Shown: in pieces, positions 1-6,343 of the stretch | How the letters are laid out: each line of letters begins with the position of its first letter | Numbering within the stretch: position 1 is the stretch's first letter | NCBI GenBank assembly: GCA_022649665.1 | Contig: JALCOL010000017.1 | Location: 1-47,732 of the forward strand | Direction of reading: 5' to 3' | Length of the DNA: 47,732 nucleotides | From: Enterococcaceae bacterium | GTDB lineage: Bacteria > Bacillota > Bacilli > Lactobacillales > Enterococcaceae | Translations under genes and position numbers: made by a program | Notes under the pieces: generated by a model | Seen by the model: only the letters and a program-made list of their open reading frames with translations | The model's database searches: none | What the model was told of the DNA's origin: nothing

Positions 1-31
1 GGAAAAACTGCTTAAAAGGATCCATTTTCTT

Positions 32-73
32 GAAATAAAAAATCCCAAGCGGGTTTTTCTGCTCGCCTGGGAT
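32..73 (-). terminator. Intrinsic terminator of the island's leftward operon
   Basis: A 10-bp stem (positions 42-51 with 64-73, one mismatch) is followed on the minus strand by a T-rich run at 32-41. It lies downstream of the last small leftward reading frames, so it probably ends the island's long leftward transcript. Confidence 0.75.
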
Positions 74-173
74 CCACTACATTTTATTCAGTTTGAAAGC
101 TCACCAACACTATTTGACGAAGAGCCAGAAAAAGGAACGCCAGCAACTAAGCCAACATTCCTTCGTTTTTCGA

Positions 174-329
174 TCAGAATTTTTCTTTGTCTAATTTATC
201 TATATAAATTATTTTTCCGTTTTGCATTTGAATGGTCACATGACCAAATTCTGGTAATTTAATGGTGCGTTGTTTCCCTGTTTTATCAGTGATTATCGCT
301 TTATTTTCCAATAAATCTCCTACTTTCAT
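174..329 (-). CDS. Small phage-type protein, possibly DUF3954/XtrA-like
   Basis: This 51-codon frame (ATG at 329) has no good ribosome binding site for its ATG. A TTG six codons in, at 311, is preceded by GTAGGAG at ideal spacing and is the likelier start, giving about 45 residues. The protein has a central stretch KLPEFGHVTIQMQNGKI and a charged tail. This pattern, a short basic protein with a 'xGxVxIxxxxGKI' core, reminds me of the small DUF3954 or XtrA/YqaO proteins encoded just upstream of late genes in Firmicutes phages, but I cannot confirm that without a profile search. It would be the last gene of the island operon before the terminator. Function unknown. Confidence 0.45.
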   Translation of the reverse strand: MKVGDLLENKAIITDKTGKQRTIKLPEFGHVTIQMQNGKIIYIDKLDKEKF

Positions 330-444
330 TATAAACTATTCCATTTGAGATTAAAAGTGTAGTCGTTATGTTTCTGTCGCTGTGAAGCCTTTTACAACGG
401 TTATTCGTGAGAAAATGACCCATCACTCGGTTTCCAGCGATCAT
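301..444 (-). CDS. Tiny hypothetical protein (47 aa)
   Basis: An ATG at 444 follows a G-rich stretch (GGGGGCTGG) that could serve as a ribosome binding site and opens a 47-residue basic frame that ends inside the start of the next small gene. That arrangement would couple their translation. It fills the otherwise empty gap between the HNH gene and the 174-329 frame. There is no recognisable domain, and codon-level support is weak, so it may not be translated. Confidence 0.25.
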   Translation of the reverse strand: MIAGNRVMGHFLTNNRCKRLHSDRNITTTLLISNGIVYNESRRFIGK

Positions 445-456
445 ATACCCAGCCCC

Positions 457-846
457 CTAACTGTTATGGGTGGCTCTTTTCGCCTTCTCTTGTCTCGTTT
501 TAAGATTGTGGTGATAGTGACACAACGCCATAAAGTTATTTTCATCAAGCCGTAAATCCCATCGGTCACGCAATTCTTTCACATGGTCAGTTATATCTGC
601 TTTGCGGACAACTCCCTCTTTTAAGCACATCTCACAACATGGATGATTTAGCTTGTATAATTGTGAAGCTCTTTGCCATTGTTTCGAGTGATAGAACTTG
701 AAATACTTCCCACCAGTACGTTTGCGGTGCTCATATCGGTCAGCGTTGGTCTGTTTCGTTGTTGGTTTGTGTTTCTCACAATACTTTTGCCTATAATCGA
801 CCAGTACTTTACACCCAGCATGATTACATTGTTTTTTAACTGCCAT
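457..846 (-). CDS. Phage-type HNH endonuclease
   Basis: This 129-residue protein is a zinc-bearing HNH nuclease of the type found next to phage terminase genes. An N-terminal cluster (CNHAGC, then CEKH) and a CCEMC motif near residue 71 look like metal-binding knuckles. The C-terminal half has the HNH core: DH near residue 87, an N in the middle, and HYHHNLK near residue 112. In cos-type phages such HNH proteins assist terminase in cutting and packaging DNA, and some phage satellites carry one to divert packaging. It is read from the same strand as the island replication genes, 3 bp after the upstream gene. No terminase subunit is visible in the window. The family call is firm; a packaging role is inference. 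Confidence 0.85.
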   Translation of the reverse strand: MAVKKQCNHAGCKVLVDYRQKYCEKHKPTTKQTNADRYEHRKRTGGKYFKFYHSKQWQRASQLYKLNHPCCEMCLKEGVVRKADITDHVKELRDRWDLRLDENNFMALCHYHHNLKTRQEKAKRATHNS

Positions 847-849
847 AGA

Positions 850-1062
850 TTACCAACCAAAGCGATCTAGTTCGTCAGAATCTTCTTGAGTCCATTTTGA
901 TTTATATTCCATATAAGGCGAAACTATCTTCAAGCACGTTCCATCTTTAAAATTAACCTTGACAGATTTATCCTTTTCACAACTAATAAATTCTACATCT
1001 TCTTGAGTGTTTGAATACTCAATTAATCGTTCACCATTAAAATATCTAATACTTTCTTTCAT
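850..1062 (-). CDS. Hypothetical island protein (70 aa)
   Basis: An acidic 70-residue protein with no domain I recognise. Its ATG at 1062 is preceded by GGAGG, which lies inside the last codons of the upstream gene, so the two are translationally linked. It sits between an unknown protein and the HNH endonuclease in the leftward operon. Its composition (many K, E and D, one Trp-Thr-Gln-Glu segment near the C-terminus) says little. Small proteins at this place in phage satellites are often helper-phage interference or regulatory factors, but nothing here shows which. Confidence 0.65.
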   Translation of the reverse strand: MKESIRYFNGERLIEYSNTQEDVEFISCEKDKSVKVNFKDGTCLKIVSPYMEYKSKWTQEDSDELDRFGW

Positions 1063-1064
1063 TA

Positions 1065-1472
1065 TTATTCTACCTCCAATAAGTTAGTTATCAATTCATC
1101 ATCAGTCAGTAACAACGCCAAGAACTTATCGTGAATGTTCAAAAATAAATCATCCTCGCTCGGTATAAGCTCTCGTTGTCTCTTTCGATCATATAGGTTA
1201 AGCAGACAATTAAACTCGTTCATGATCTCGTCTGTACCGTCATAGTTGCCACTATCTACCAATGAACCAACGATAAGCGATTGACACCACACTACTGACT
1301 CTTGCAGCCAATCAGGTTCTTCTTCCATTATCTTTAATACTTCTGGATCAAATGTTGAATAATCTTTCGTTACCAATCCCACACTAAATGCTAGTGTGTT
1401 CATTAGAAACCGACTCATTTCATCTGTATATTTAAAGTTCGGTGCTTTGTTTATTGAAATAATATTGAACAT
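1065..1472 (-). CDS. Hypothetical acidic island protein (135 aa)
   Basis: An acidic, probably helical and soluble protein with no recognised motif. It begins at ATG 1472, with GAGGAGG upstream, and ends three bases before the next gene. It is the first gene after the candidate replication origin and may therefore be driven by a promoter within or near that array. Residues of note are a long acidic C-terminal half (SEDDLFLNI, LLTDDELITNLLEVE). Function unknown. Confidence 0.65.
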   Translation of the reverse strand: MFNIISINKAPNFKYTDEMSRFLMNTLAFSVGLVTKDYSTFDPEVLKIMEEEPDWLQESVVWCQSLIVGSLVDSGNYDGTDEIMNEFNCLLNLYDRKRQRELIPSEDDLFLNIHDKFLALLLTDDELITNLLEVE

Positions 1473-1490
1473 TTAATTTCCTCCTCGATT

Positions 1491-1741
1491 CGTAACACGT
1501 GGTAACACCTACGTAACAGGTACCCGTTACCATTCAATCCCAACGGGGACAAGGGATCTAGCGTTTTGGTAACAGGTAACGGGTAAAATCCAGTAACATT
1601 ATTCCCCAGCATATTAGCTAATTATTTCAAAAGTTTTAAGGAAATAAGGTGTTACCCCGTTACCAAATTGCTGTATCCTTTGGGGCAGTAAGGTTAAACT
1701 GGTAACGGGCTAGGTGTTACTGACCCGTTACTACCCGTTAC
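1491..1741. other. Candidate island replication origin: GTAAC/GTTAC iteron array with AT-rich core
   Basis: I count thirteen copies of GTAAC or its complement GTTAC in about 250 bp: plus-orientation copies at 1492, 1502, 1513, 1569, 1576, 1593 and 1702, and minus-orientation copies at 1526, 1651, 1659, 1716, 1727 and 1737. Several extend to GGTAACGGG or its complement. The left group is mostly in one orientation and the right group mostly in the other. Between them, at about 1609-1650, is an AT-rich segment. The array starts at the stop codon of the VapE-like helicase gene, as the origin does in SaPIs, where Rep binds iterons flanking a melting region. No protein gene fits here. Confidence 0.75.
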
Positions 1742-3213
1742 TTTTTGTACTTTCCAGCTCGATTTCTATTTTCATAAGCATTTGACTTATTATAAAACCC
1801 TCGTCGTTTATTTCTTTTTGGTAGTTGCTTCCGTTCCCAACCAGGAATACTGGTAATAATCAAGGCAATCTTTTTAGTTTCTGCATCTGATCGACCATTC
1901 AATAAATCCTTTGCTTGTTTATCAAAAACAGCTTCCAAAATATCAGCGGTGAGTACGCTATCAACTAAATAAAACTCTTGTTGCATAGTAGCCCCATTAT
2001 AGAAATGCTGTAAATTTTTCTCACTACATTTACTGTCAGGATAGTTCTGATAATAAGAACGTCTCGCCCACGCTGGAGCTTCTTCCCATTTATATGGGAT
2101 CTCCATTCCTAAATACTTAACGATTGCTTCTTTAATTGGATTCTCCACCTTGGCATCCTCTTGATAGTCTTTTGCAATTTCTAAGACTTCTTTATCTTCA
2201 TCGGGACTAAAATATATTCGTTGTCCTTTATCAAAAAGCACCTTTGCTTCAGCTAACACTTGAAGAAAATATTCATCCTTTGTTTTAAACGGATTCATCT
2301 TTGGCTTATTCTTACAAGGCAAAGGATAAAAACGGCGGTTTCCTGTATCATCTTTCAAATACTGCCCATCATTCGACGTTCCAATAAATACACATTGCCT
2401 TGCCCAAGCTATGACATTCCGACCATAAGGAGGTCTAATTTTATCGATCTTGGCACTGATGAAGTTTTTTATCTGTTCAATTTTAGTTTTGCCCATTGAA
2501 GATAATTCTCCAAGTTCAATGATTACATTGCCTTGAAGTTGCATATAATCATCTTTCTTTTCACCTAGCGAATCTAATGAATCGGTGAAAAAATCATCCG
2601 TGTAAAGTAATGCTGGAACGGTACTCTTACCAATCCCTTGCGGTCCATCCAAAACTGGAACGATCTCAAACTTTATTCCTGGTTTATAGATACGTGCGAC
2701 TGATCCGACTATCCAACGTTTTGTTACTTCTCGTGTGTAAAGGTTGTCGTCTACCCCTAAAAGGTCAATAAACAGTGTTTCCAGTCTAGGCTGTTGATCC
2801 CATTTAACTTTTTCGATACGTTCTTTTACTGGGTTGAAAACATTCTTTCTAGCTACATTTACTACCGCTTTATGGATTTTGTTATCATCAAAGACCACAT
2901 TATAGTTTTCTTCAATGTAAGCTGTTAAGGCATCCTCAAAACTGTCTTCCCATGCTCCAGCAGTGCGATTGATCCAGGGAGAATCTTTTAATAAGTGAAT
3001 GTATCCGCTAAATTCGTTATAAGCGATCGTCCCAGCTAGATTACTATCATTAGTTAAAATCAACTCTGCATTTACGATACTGTTACTTTTAATTTGATCG
3101 TCTTTATTGCATCTTAATCGGGACATCCAAGCTTTCAATTCAACGATGTTATCTTCACGCTCGCTGGCTTCGGGAAAGTCTAAAACACTGTCTAATTTAT
3201 GTTTATGCGCCAT
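1738..3213 (-). CDS. VapE-family superfamily 3-like replication helicase (Rep of phage satellite)
   Basis: A 491-residue protein of the virulence-associated E family. The ATPase core is clear: Walker A GPQGIGKST near residues 190-198, Walker B IIELGEL near 231-237, and a later sensor-like region around IGTSNDGQYLKDDTGNRRF. The N-terminal 150 residues resemble the usual family lead-in. In SaPIs and related satellites this protein is the initiator/helicase that binds iterons and unwinds the island origin. It follows the primase-polymerase gene with an 11-base overlap, and its stop codon overlaps the last repeat of the candidate origin. The basic C-terminal tail (KRNKRRGFYNKSN) may contact DNA. 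Confidence 0.9.
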   Translation of the reverse strand: MAHKHKLDSVLDFPEASEREDNIVELKAWMSRLRCNKDDQIKSNSIVNAELILTNDSNLAGTIAYNEFSGYIHLLKDSPWINRTAGAWEDSFEDALTAYIEENYNVVFDDNKIHKAVVNVARKNVFNPVKERIEKVKWDQQPRLETLFIDLLGVDDNLYTREVTKRWIVGSVARIYKPGIKFEIVPVLDGPQGIGKSTVPALLYTDDFFTDSLDSLGEKKDDYMQLQGNVIIELGELSSMGKTKIEQIKNFISAKIDKIRPPYGRNVIAWARQCVFIGTSNDGQYLKDDTGNRRFYPLPCKNKPKMNPFKTKDEYFLQVLAEAKVLFDKGQRIYFSPDEDKEVLEIAKDYQEDAKVENPIKEAIVKYLGMEIPYKWEEAPAWARRSYYQNYPDSKCSEKNLQHFYNGATMQQEFYLVDSVLTADILEAVFDKQAKDLLNGRSDAETKKIALIITSIPGWERKQLPKRNKRRGFYNKSNAYENRNRAGKYKK

Positions 3214-4051
3214 GAGCTTTCCCCCTCAAATCTTTTTTAATCATCGATCGAATAATTTGATTCACTTCTTTATCTTTTAGCGGTGGTTCATTGTACGCAT
3301 TTGCTGTATAAATTAATTCTGCTAAAGTTTGATTATCTACACCGTGCCATAGTAACCAACCGCATAACTTAGTTAAATGATCGTTTCTACTACCTTCGCC
3401 AGCGCCTTGAACAATCATATCTAATTTTTTTGCTGTCCCTGTTTTTGCTACGGGTCGGTATTGAGTCTTTATTTCTTGCGGTTTTTTTAGCAGTAGGTTC
3501 ACTAGCCAATCGGGAGCTGGTGCAATATTATTTAGAGATACGTTTTCAATAGGTTCATATGCTCTCCCAACACTTCCTGAAATAATCATAGTTGGCGCTA
3601 GGGGAACTCCTTTAGTGATAATATCAATCCCGCTTAAACTTTTACCTTTATCATCACGCCCAAAGATATCAGCAAATGCGCCTGTTTCTTGTTGAATGAT
3701 GACACCATCAGGAATTTTAAAGAAGAAATGGATTCCTTTACCTGGTGTGATTTCTGTATAAGTAGAAGGAAATGGATCATACATTGAAGCAAGTTTTTTA
3801 TAATTCTCAACGCCGTTTCGTGTTTCAGAATGTTGATCTAGGTCAACTACCATCATTTGATGATCTTCAAGCATTAACCCAATATTTCTAGTTGCATCTT
3901 CCGTCCACCATTCATTAATCTGATTAGAATCGTTAGTTGCATCATTCCAACCACTAGAGCCTTTTACTGGAATTTTAGTCCCAGGAGATAAGGGGTAAAT
4001 TGACCAACCCGACTTTTGTAATTCCATTGCTGCTTGATAATTATTTGCCAA
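3203..4051 (-). CDS. Primase-polymerase (Prim-Pol) with PriCT-type C-terminus
   Basis: A 282-residue protein with an N-terminal bifunctional primase/polymerase domain: the GWSIYPLSPGTKIP motif near residue 15, the metal-binding VVDLDQH near residue 68, and GKGIHFFFK near residue 104. A C-terminal helical domain (about 210-275, RNDHLTKLCGWLLWHG and a final helix pair) matches the PriCT_1 type. It makes primers and may extend them for island replication alongside the adjacent helicase. Satellites often carry these two functions as one fused or two overlapping genes; here they are two genes overlapping by 11 bases. The start is ATG 4051, with GGAGG upstream. Confidence 0.9.
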   Translation of the reverse strand: MANNYQAAMELQKSGWSIYPLSPGTKIPVKGSSGWNDATNDSNQINEWWTEDATRNIGLMLEDHQMMVVDLDQHSETRNGVENYKKLASMYDPFPSTYTEITPGKGIHFFFKIPDGVIIQQETGAFADIFGRDDKGKSLSGIDIITKGVPLAPTMIISGSVGRAYEPIENVSLNNIAPAPDWLVNLLLKKPQEIKTQYRPVAKTGTAKKLDMIVQGAGEGSRNDHLTKLCGWLLWHGVDNQTLAELIYTANAYNEPPLKDKEVNQIIRSMIKKDLRGKAHGA

Positions 4052-4102
4052 TAAACTTCCCTCCTAACTAGCAAAAATTGCTTTCAATGTAGTGTCTAGT
4101 TA

Positions 4103-4309
4103 TCATTCAGACACCTCCATGAGCTTCAACTGTTCAAGTTCGTATTTCAACCCATCCCGAACAAATTCAGCACCTTTTAATTGATTTTGTTCTTCGGGAT
4201 CATCAGGAACAACAACTTTAATCGGTGTATATTCTGAAAAGAATTGAATAATACTTTTATCAATTGGTGGTTCCATGATGGATGGTCGGACTTTTCCTAT
4301 ATAGATCAT
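4103..4309 (-). CDS. Hypothetical small island protein (68 aa)
   Basis: A 68-residue protein of unknown function with a Pro-rich middle (VVPDDPEEQNQ) and a predicted C-terminal helix. Its ATG shares one base with the TAA stop of the preceding gene, so the two are likely translated together. It stands in the early leftward operon between the regulators and the replication genes, where satellites keep accessory replication or regulatory peptides. Confidence 0.6.
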   Translation of the reverse strand: MIYIGKVRPSIMEPPIDKSIIQFFSEYTPIKVVVPDDPEEQNQLKGAEFVRDGLKYELEQLKLMEVSE

Positions 4310-4524
4310 TAGTCTTCCTCACTTTCCAACACAAGCATATCTTCGGCATGCTTAGTTGCCAGGCATTGGATTGCTGCCGCTACAGCATTAATTTTATTTA
4401 TCTCATCAAGCTTTGGGTGACCCGATCCTAAAAAATCATAAAGCATATCATTTAGCGCTGATATTGAAGAAGACAGGTATTGGGCTTCAATTAATGCTCC
4501 ATTTAAATCAATATTTTTGTTCAT
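4309..4524 (-). CDS. Hypothetical small island protein (71 aa)
   Basis: The start is placed at ATG 4524 because GGAGG sits about eight bases before it; an upstream ATG at 4533 touches the GGAGG itself and would have no spacing. The product is about 71 residues and probably helical, with the stretch AVAAAIQCLATKHAEDM. No known domain. It is coupled to the next gene by a one-base stop/start overlap. Confidence 0.6.
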   Translation of the reverse strand: MNKNIDLNGALIEAQYLSSSISALNDMLYDFLGSGHPKLDEINKINAVAAAIQCLATKHAEDMLVLESEED

Positions 4525-4540
4525 TCTCTTCATTCCTCCA

Positions 4541-4654
4541 TCAATTTGTGTTAGAATTAGAGAAAAGAAATATAGGTATTTTACCTACGTCTAGCCATTT
4601 GCTGATTCCGCCAAGAATTGTATAGCAAAGGCTTTTTTTCTTTTCTCTATCCAT
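4541..4654 (-). CDS. Tiny hypothetical protein (37 aa)
   Basis: An ATG at 4654 follows GGAG (in the end of the upstream gene) at a spacing of about nine bases and opens a 37-codon frame ending at 4541, just before the next ribosome binding site. The product starts with a basic MDREKKK run followed by an amphipathic or membrane-like segment (CYTILGGISKWL, IPIFLF). It fills the gap between two operon genes neatly, which supports it being real, but its length makes this uncertain. Confidence 0.45.
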   Translation of the reverse strand: MDREKKKSLCYTILGGISKWLDVGKIPIFLFSNSNTN

Positions 4655-4660
4655 AGGTTT

Positions 4661-4906
4661 TTACTCCGTTTCTTTTAAACTTGGAAACTGACTTTCTAGC
4701 CATGGAATCATGACCGCTAAATTTTTTCGTGCTTGTTCTTCTGTTAAATTAGCTATTTGATTTTGAAGAACCATTAAATCCGCATAAAGTCGTGCATTCT
4801 CTTTTTCAGCATCCTTACACTCTTTCAAAATACTTTCAGCTTCTTCTACAATTTCACGTACAGAAAAATTCTTGTACTTCTTAGGTATCCAAACTAATTT
4901 CAGCAT
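4661..4906 (-). CDS. Hypothetical coiled-coil island protein
   Basis: The likely start is the ATG at 4906, six bases after GGAGG; an ATG two codons earlier touches the ribosome binding site. The product of about 81 residues is largely a predicted coiled coil (ESILKECKDAEKENARLYAD onward). No enzyme motif is visible. It is part of the early leftward operon of the island. Confidence 0.6.
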   Translation of the reverse strand: MLKLVWIPKKYKNFSVREIVEEAESILKECKDAEKENARLYADLMVLQNQIANLTEEQARKNLAVMIPWLESQFPSLKETE

Positions 4907-4980
4907 TTCCATCCTCCAATAATAATTGTTTTGCGACTATCATTTGACTAACCAACCTTCCTTTTGCCCCCAGCAACTAA

Positions 4981-5253
4981 TTAAATTTCAAATTGTGCCA
5001 TCCATTCATCAACCTTTTTACGATTACAACGCTTCGTCTGATTGATCGTTGAAACTGGAAAATCCAATTCTTTTATAAACTTAGATAAATTGGATCGTGA
5101 TACTTGTAGGTAATCACATGTTGTTTCTAAATCCATCCATTCTGGAAAAGTCCGTTTCTCAACTTCACACTTCATTGTCTCCGCCCATACACGACTAGCA
5201 ACTTCTGTTAATTGCTGTTCTATAGTCGGGCTTAAATCTACTTCGAGTTTCAT
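4981..5253 (-). CDS. Excisionase/AlpA-like helix-turn-helix DNA-binding protein
   Basis: A 90-residue protein whose C-terminal half has the pattern of a winged-helix excisionase or AlpA-type domain: MDLETTCDYLQVSRSNLSKF, then a wing ending in CNRKKVDEWM. Such proteins bend the attachment site to steer the integrase toward excision, or switch on excision genes. Its ATG overlaps the stop of the upstream Cro-like gene by four bases (ATGA), with GGAGGTGA just before. Being the second gene of the derepressed operon fits a role in excision after induction. The exact role is inferred. Confidence 0.75.
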   Translation of the reverse strand: MKLEVDLSPTIEQQLTEVASRVWAETMKCEVEKRTFPEWMDLETTCDYLQVSRSNLSKFIKELDFPVSTINQTKRCNRKKVDEWMAQFEI

Positions 5254-5435
5254 CTAGTCACCTCCTTTTCTTCTATCAGAAATAAATCATCAAAGTCTTT
5301 GTCCAAAGCTTTAGATATTTCGAAAGCCTTGTTTGGAGATAGAGAATATTTATTGCTTAGAAAATTCGATAAAGTCGATTGTTGCACTCCGATTCTTTTC
5401 GAAAGCGTCTTTTGATTAAATCCTTTTTTAATCAT
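5250..5435 (-). CDS. Cro-like XRE-family regulator
   Basis: A short helix-turn-helix protein of the Cro/CI type; the HTH is KTLSKRIGVQQSTLSNFLSN. It is the first full gene of the leftward operon, divergent from the repressor gene, as Cro is in phages. The start is odd. The ATG at 5435 has no ribosome binding site, and the same frame stays open upstream (TYIQIE before the Met, which would complete helix 1) without a usable start codon. A strong ribosome binding site at 5481-5488 instead serves an ATG at 5476 in another frame. Either a leader peptide is coupled to this gene, or there is a frameshift near its start. Confidence 0.75.
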   Translation of the reverse strand: MIKKGFNQKTLSKRIGVQQSTLSNFLSNKYSLSPNKAFEISKALDKDFDDLFLIEEKEVTR

Positions 5436-5437
5436 TT

Positions 5438-5476
5438 CTATCTGTATATAGGTTCTCGTTTCGCTCTTACGCGCAT
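5438..5476 (-). other. Leader peptide or frameshifted start of the Cro-like gene
   Basis: AAGGGGAAGG at about 5481-5490 is spaced correctly from an ATG at 5476. That frame reads only twelve codons (MRVRAKREPIYR) and stops three bases before the ATG of the Cro-like gene. Termination there would allow re-initiation at 5435. Confidence 0.5.
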
Positions 5477-5494
5477 CTTACCTTCCCCTTTCTT

Positions 5495-5540
5495 GTTCTT
5501 CTTAAAGAACTTGAAATTTATTTAGTTCTCATTTAAGAAC
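5495..5540. promoter_or_regulatory. Paired repressor operators in the island control region
   Basis: Two inverted repeats with GTTCT(T/C) and AAGAAC arms and a 4-bp spacer stand at 5495-5510 and 5525-5540, exactly 30 bp centre to centre. Extra half sites lie at 5566-5571 and 5605-5610, overlapping the -35 regions of the two divergent promoters. These are the likely binding sites of the island repressor and the Cro-like protein. Confidence 0.7.
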
Positions 5541-5546
5541 AACATC

Positions 5547-5575
5547 ATTTTAGCATGGCTTTCAAAAGAACGCAA
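5547..5575 (-). promoter_or_regulatory. Leftward island promoter (replication operon)
   Basis: TTGCGT (5570-5575), a 17-bp spacer and TAAAAT (5547-5552) on the minus strand. The start point would be near 5540, placing the two inverted-repeat operators at and just after the transcription start. Confidence 0.65.
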
Positions 5576-5602
5576 TACTAATATCAAAACTATTTTATTT
5601 CC

Positions 5603-5631
5603 TTGTTCTTACATTAAAATGATGTTACACT
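5603..5631 (+). promoter_or_regulatory. Rightward promoter of repressor and integrase
   Basis: TTGTTC (5603-5608), a 17-bp spacer and TACACT (5626-5631). The -35 contains a GTTCTT operator half site, which would allow autoregulation. Confidence 0.65.
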
Positions 5632-5664
5632 ATGAGGTATAAATATAGGAAGGAAGTGCAGAAA

Positions 5665-6300
5665 GTGGCTAAATATCCTGAAATGATTGAACTTGGAAAC
5701 TATGTTAAGGAACTCCGGGGTAATGATACAACCAGTAAACAATTAGCTGATGCTATAGGAGTATCTAAAAGTTTTATCTCTGATATTGAAAATGGAAACA
5801 AGAAAAAGCCTAGAATGGAAATCCTCGAAAGGATTGCTAATTATTTTGGTGGAGGAGATAAAGAGGTTGTTAAATACATTTATATCCAACTTTTAGAAAG
5901 AGCCGGATATACGACAGAACGAAATTCATTAGTCCATGGGATACAAAAAAAAGAAAATAAACAAGTTGTTCCATTATCAGAATTTATAAAAGGTCTAGAA
6001 TATGAAGAAACTCGACCGCTAGAAGCAAATGAATTTCTTTGCCTTTTTAATGATGATTCCGGAAATCAAATATCTTACAGAGATTCCGCTAAAAGCAAGG
6101 CTGACTTTTTCGACCTAAACAGAATAATTCAAAATGAATATCGAACAAATATTAAAAATAAAAATAACTATTCTATCATTGGTACTACCCCACTATACTA
6201 TTGTGGAAAAGAGTTAACTCACGAAGATAGGATAAAGGCAATGAAATTGCTAGATATTGTTTTTGATATAGATAGAGAAGAATACAACAAAAATAAATAA
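5665..6300 (+). CDS. Island master repressor, XRE family (Stl/CI-like)
   Basis: I place the start at GTG 5665, nine bases after AGGAAGGAAG (5647-5656); the ATG at 5632 lies upstream of that site and overlaps the -10 region. The product is about 211 residues. The N-terminal HTH is clear (TSKQLADAIGVSKSFISDIENG), followed by a longer C-terminal half without a LexA/CI-type Ser-Lys protease motif that I can see. This is the layout of satellite repressors such as SaPI Stl, which are removed by a helper-phage protein rather than by self-cleavage. It is co-directional with the integrase and divergent from the replication operon. Confidence 0.8.
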   Translation: MAKYPEMIELGNYVKELRGNDTTSKQLADAIGVSKSFISDIENGNKKKPRMEILERIANYFGGGDKEVVKYIYIQLLERAGYTTERNSLVHGIQKKENKQVVPLSEFIKGLEYEETRPLEANEFLCLFNDDSGNQISYRDSAKSKADFFDLNRIIQNEYRTNIKNKNNYSIIGTTPLYYCGKELTHEDRIKAMKLLDIVFDIDREEYNKNK

Positions 6301-6343
6301 TCACTCCCTCCGCTTGCCCCCAGCAGTACAGGAGGGAATTATT

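Noticed and set aside
75-173. Frame on the minus strand ending GVPFSGSSSNSVGELSN
   Set aside because: Open for about 35 codons but without an ATG, GTG or TTG start or a ribosome binding site.
1491-1741. CRISPR array
   Set aside because: The repeats are only 5-9 bp, irregularly spaced and in both orientations, with no spacer-repeat rhythm.
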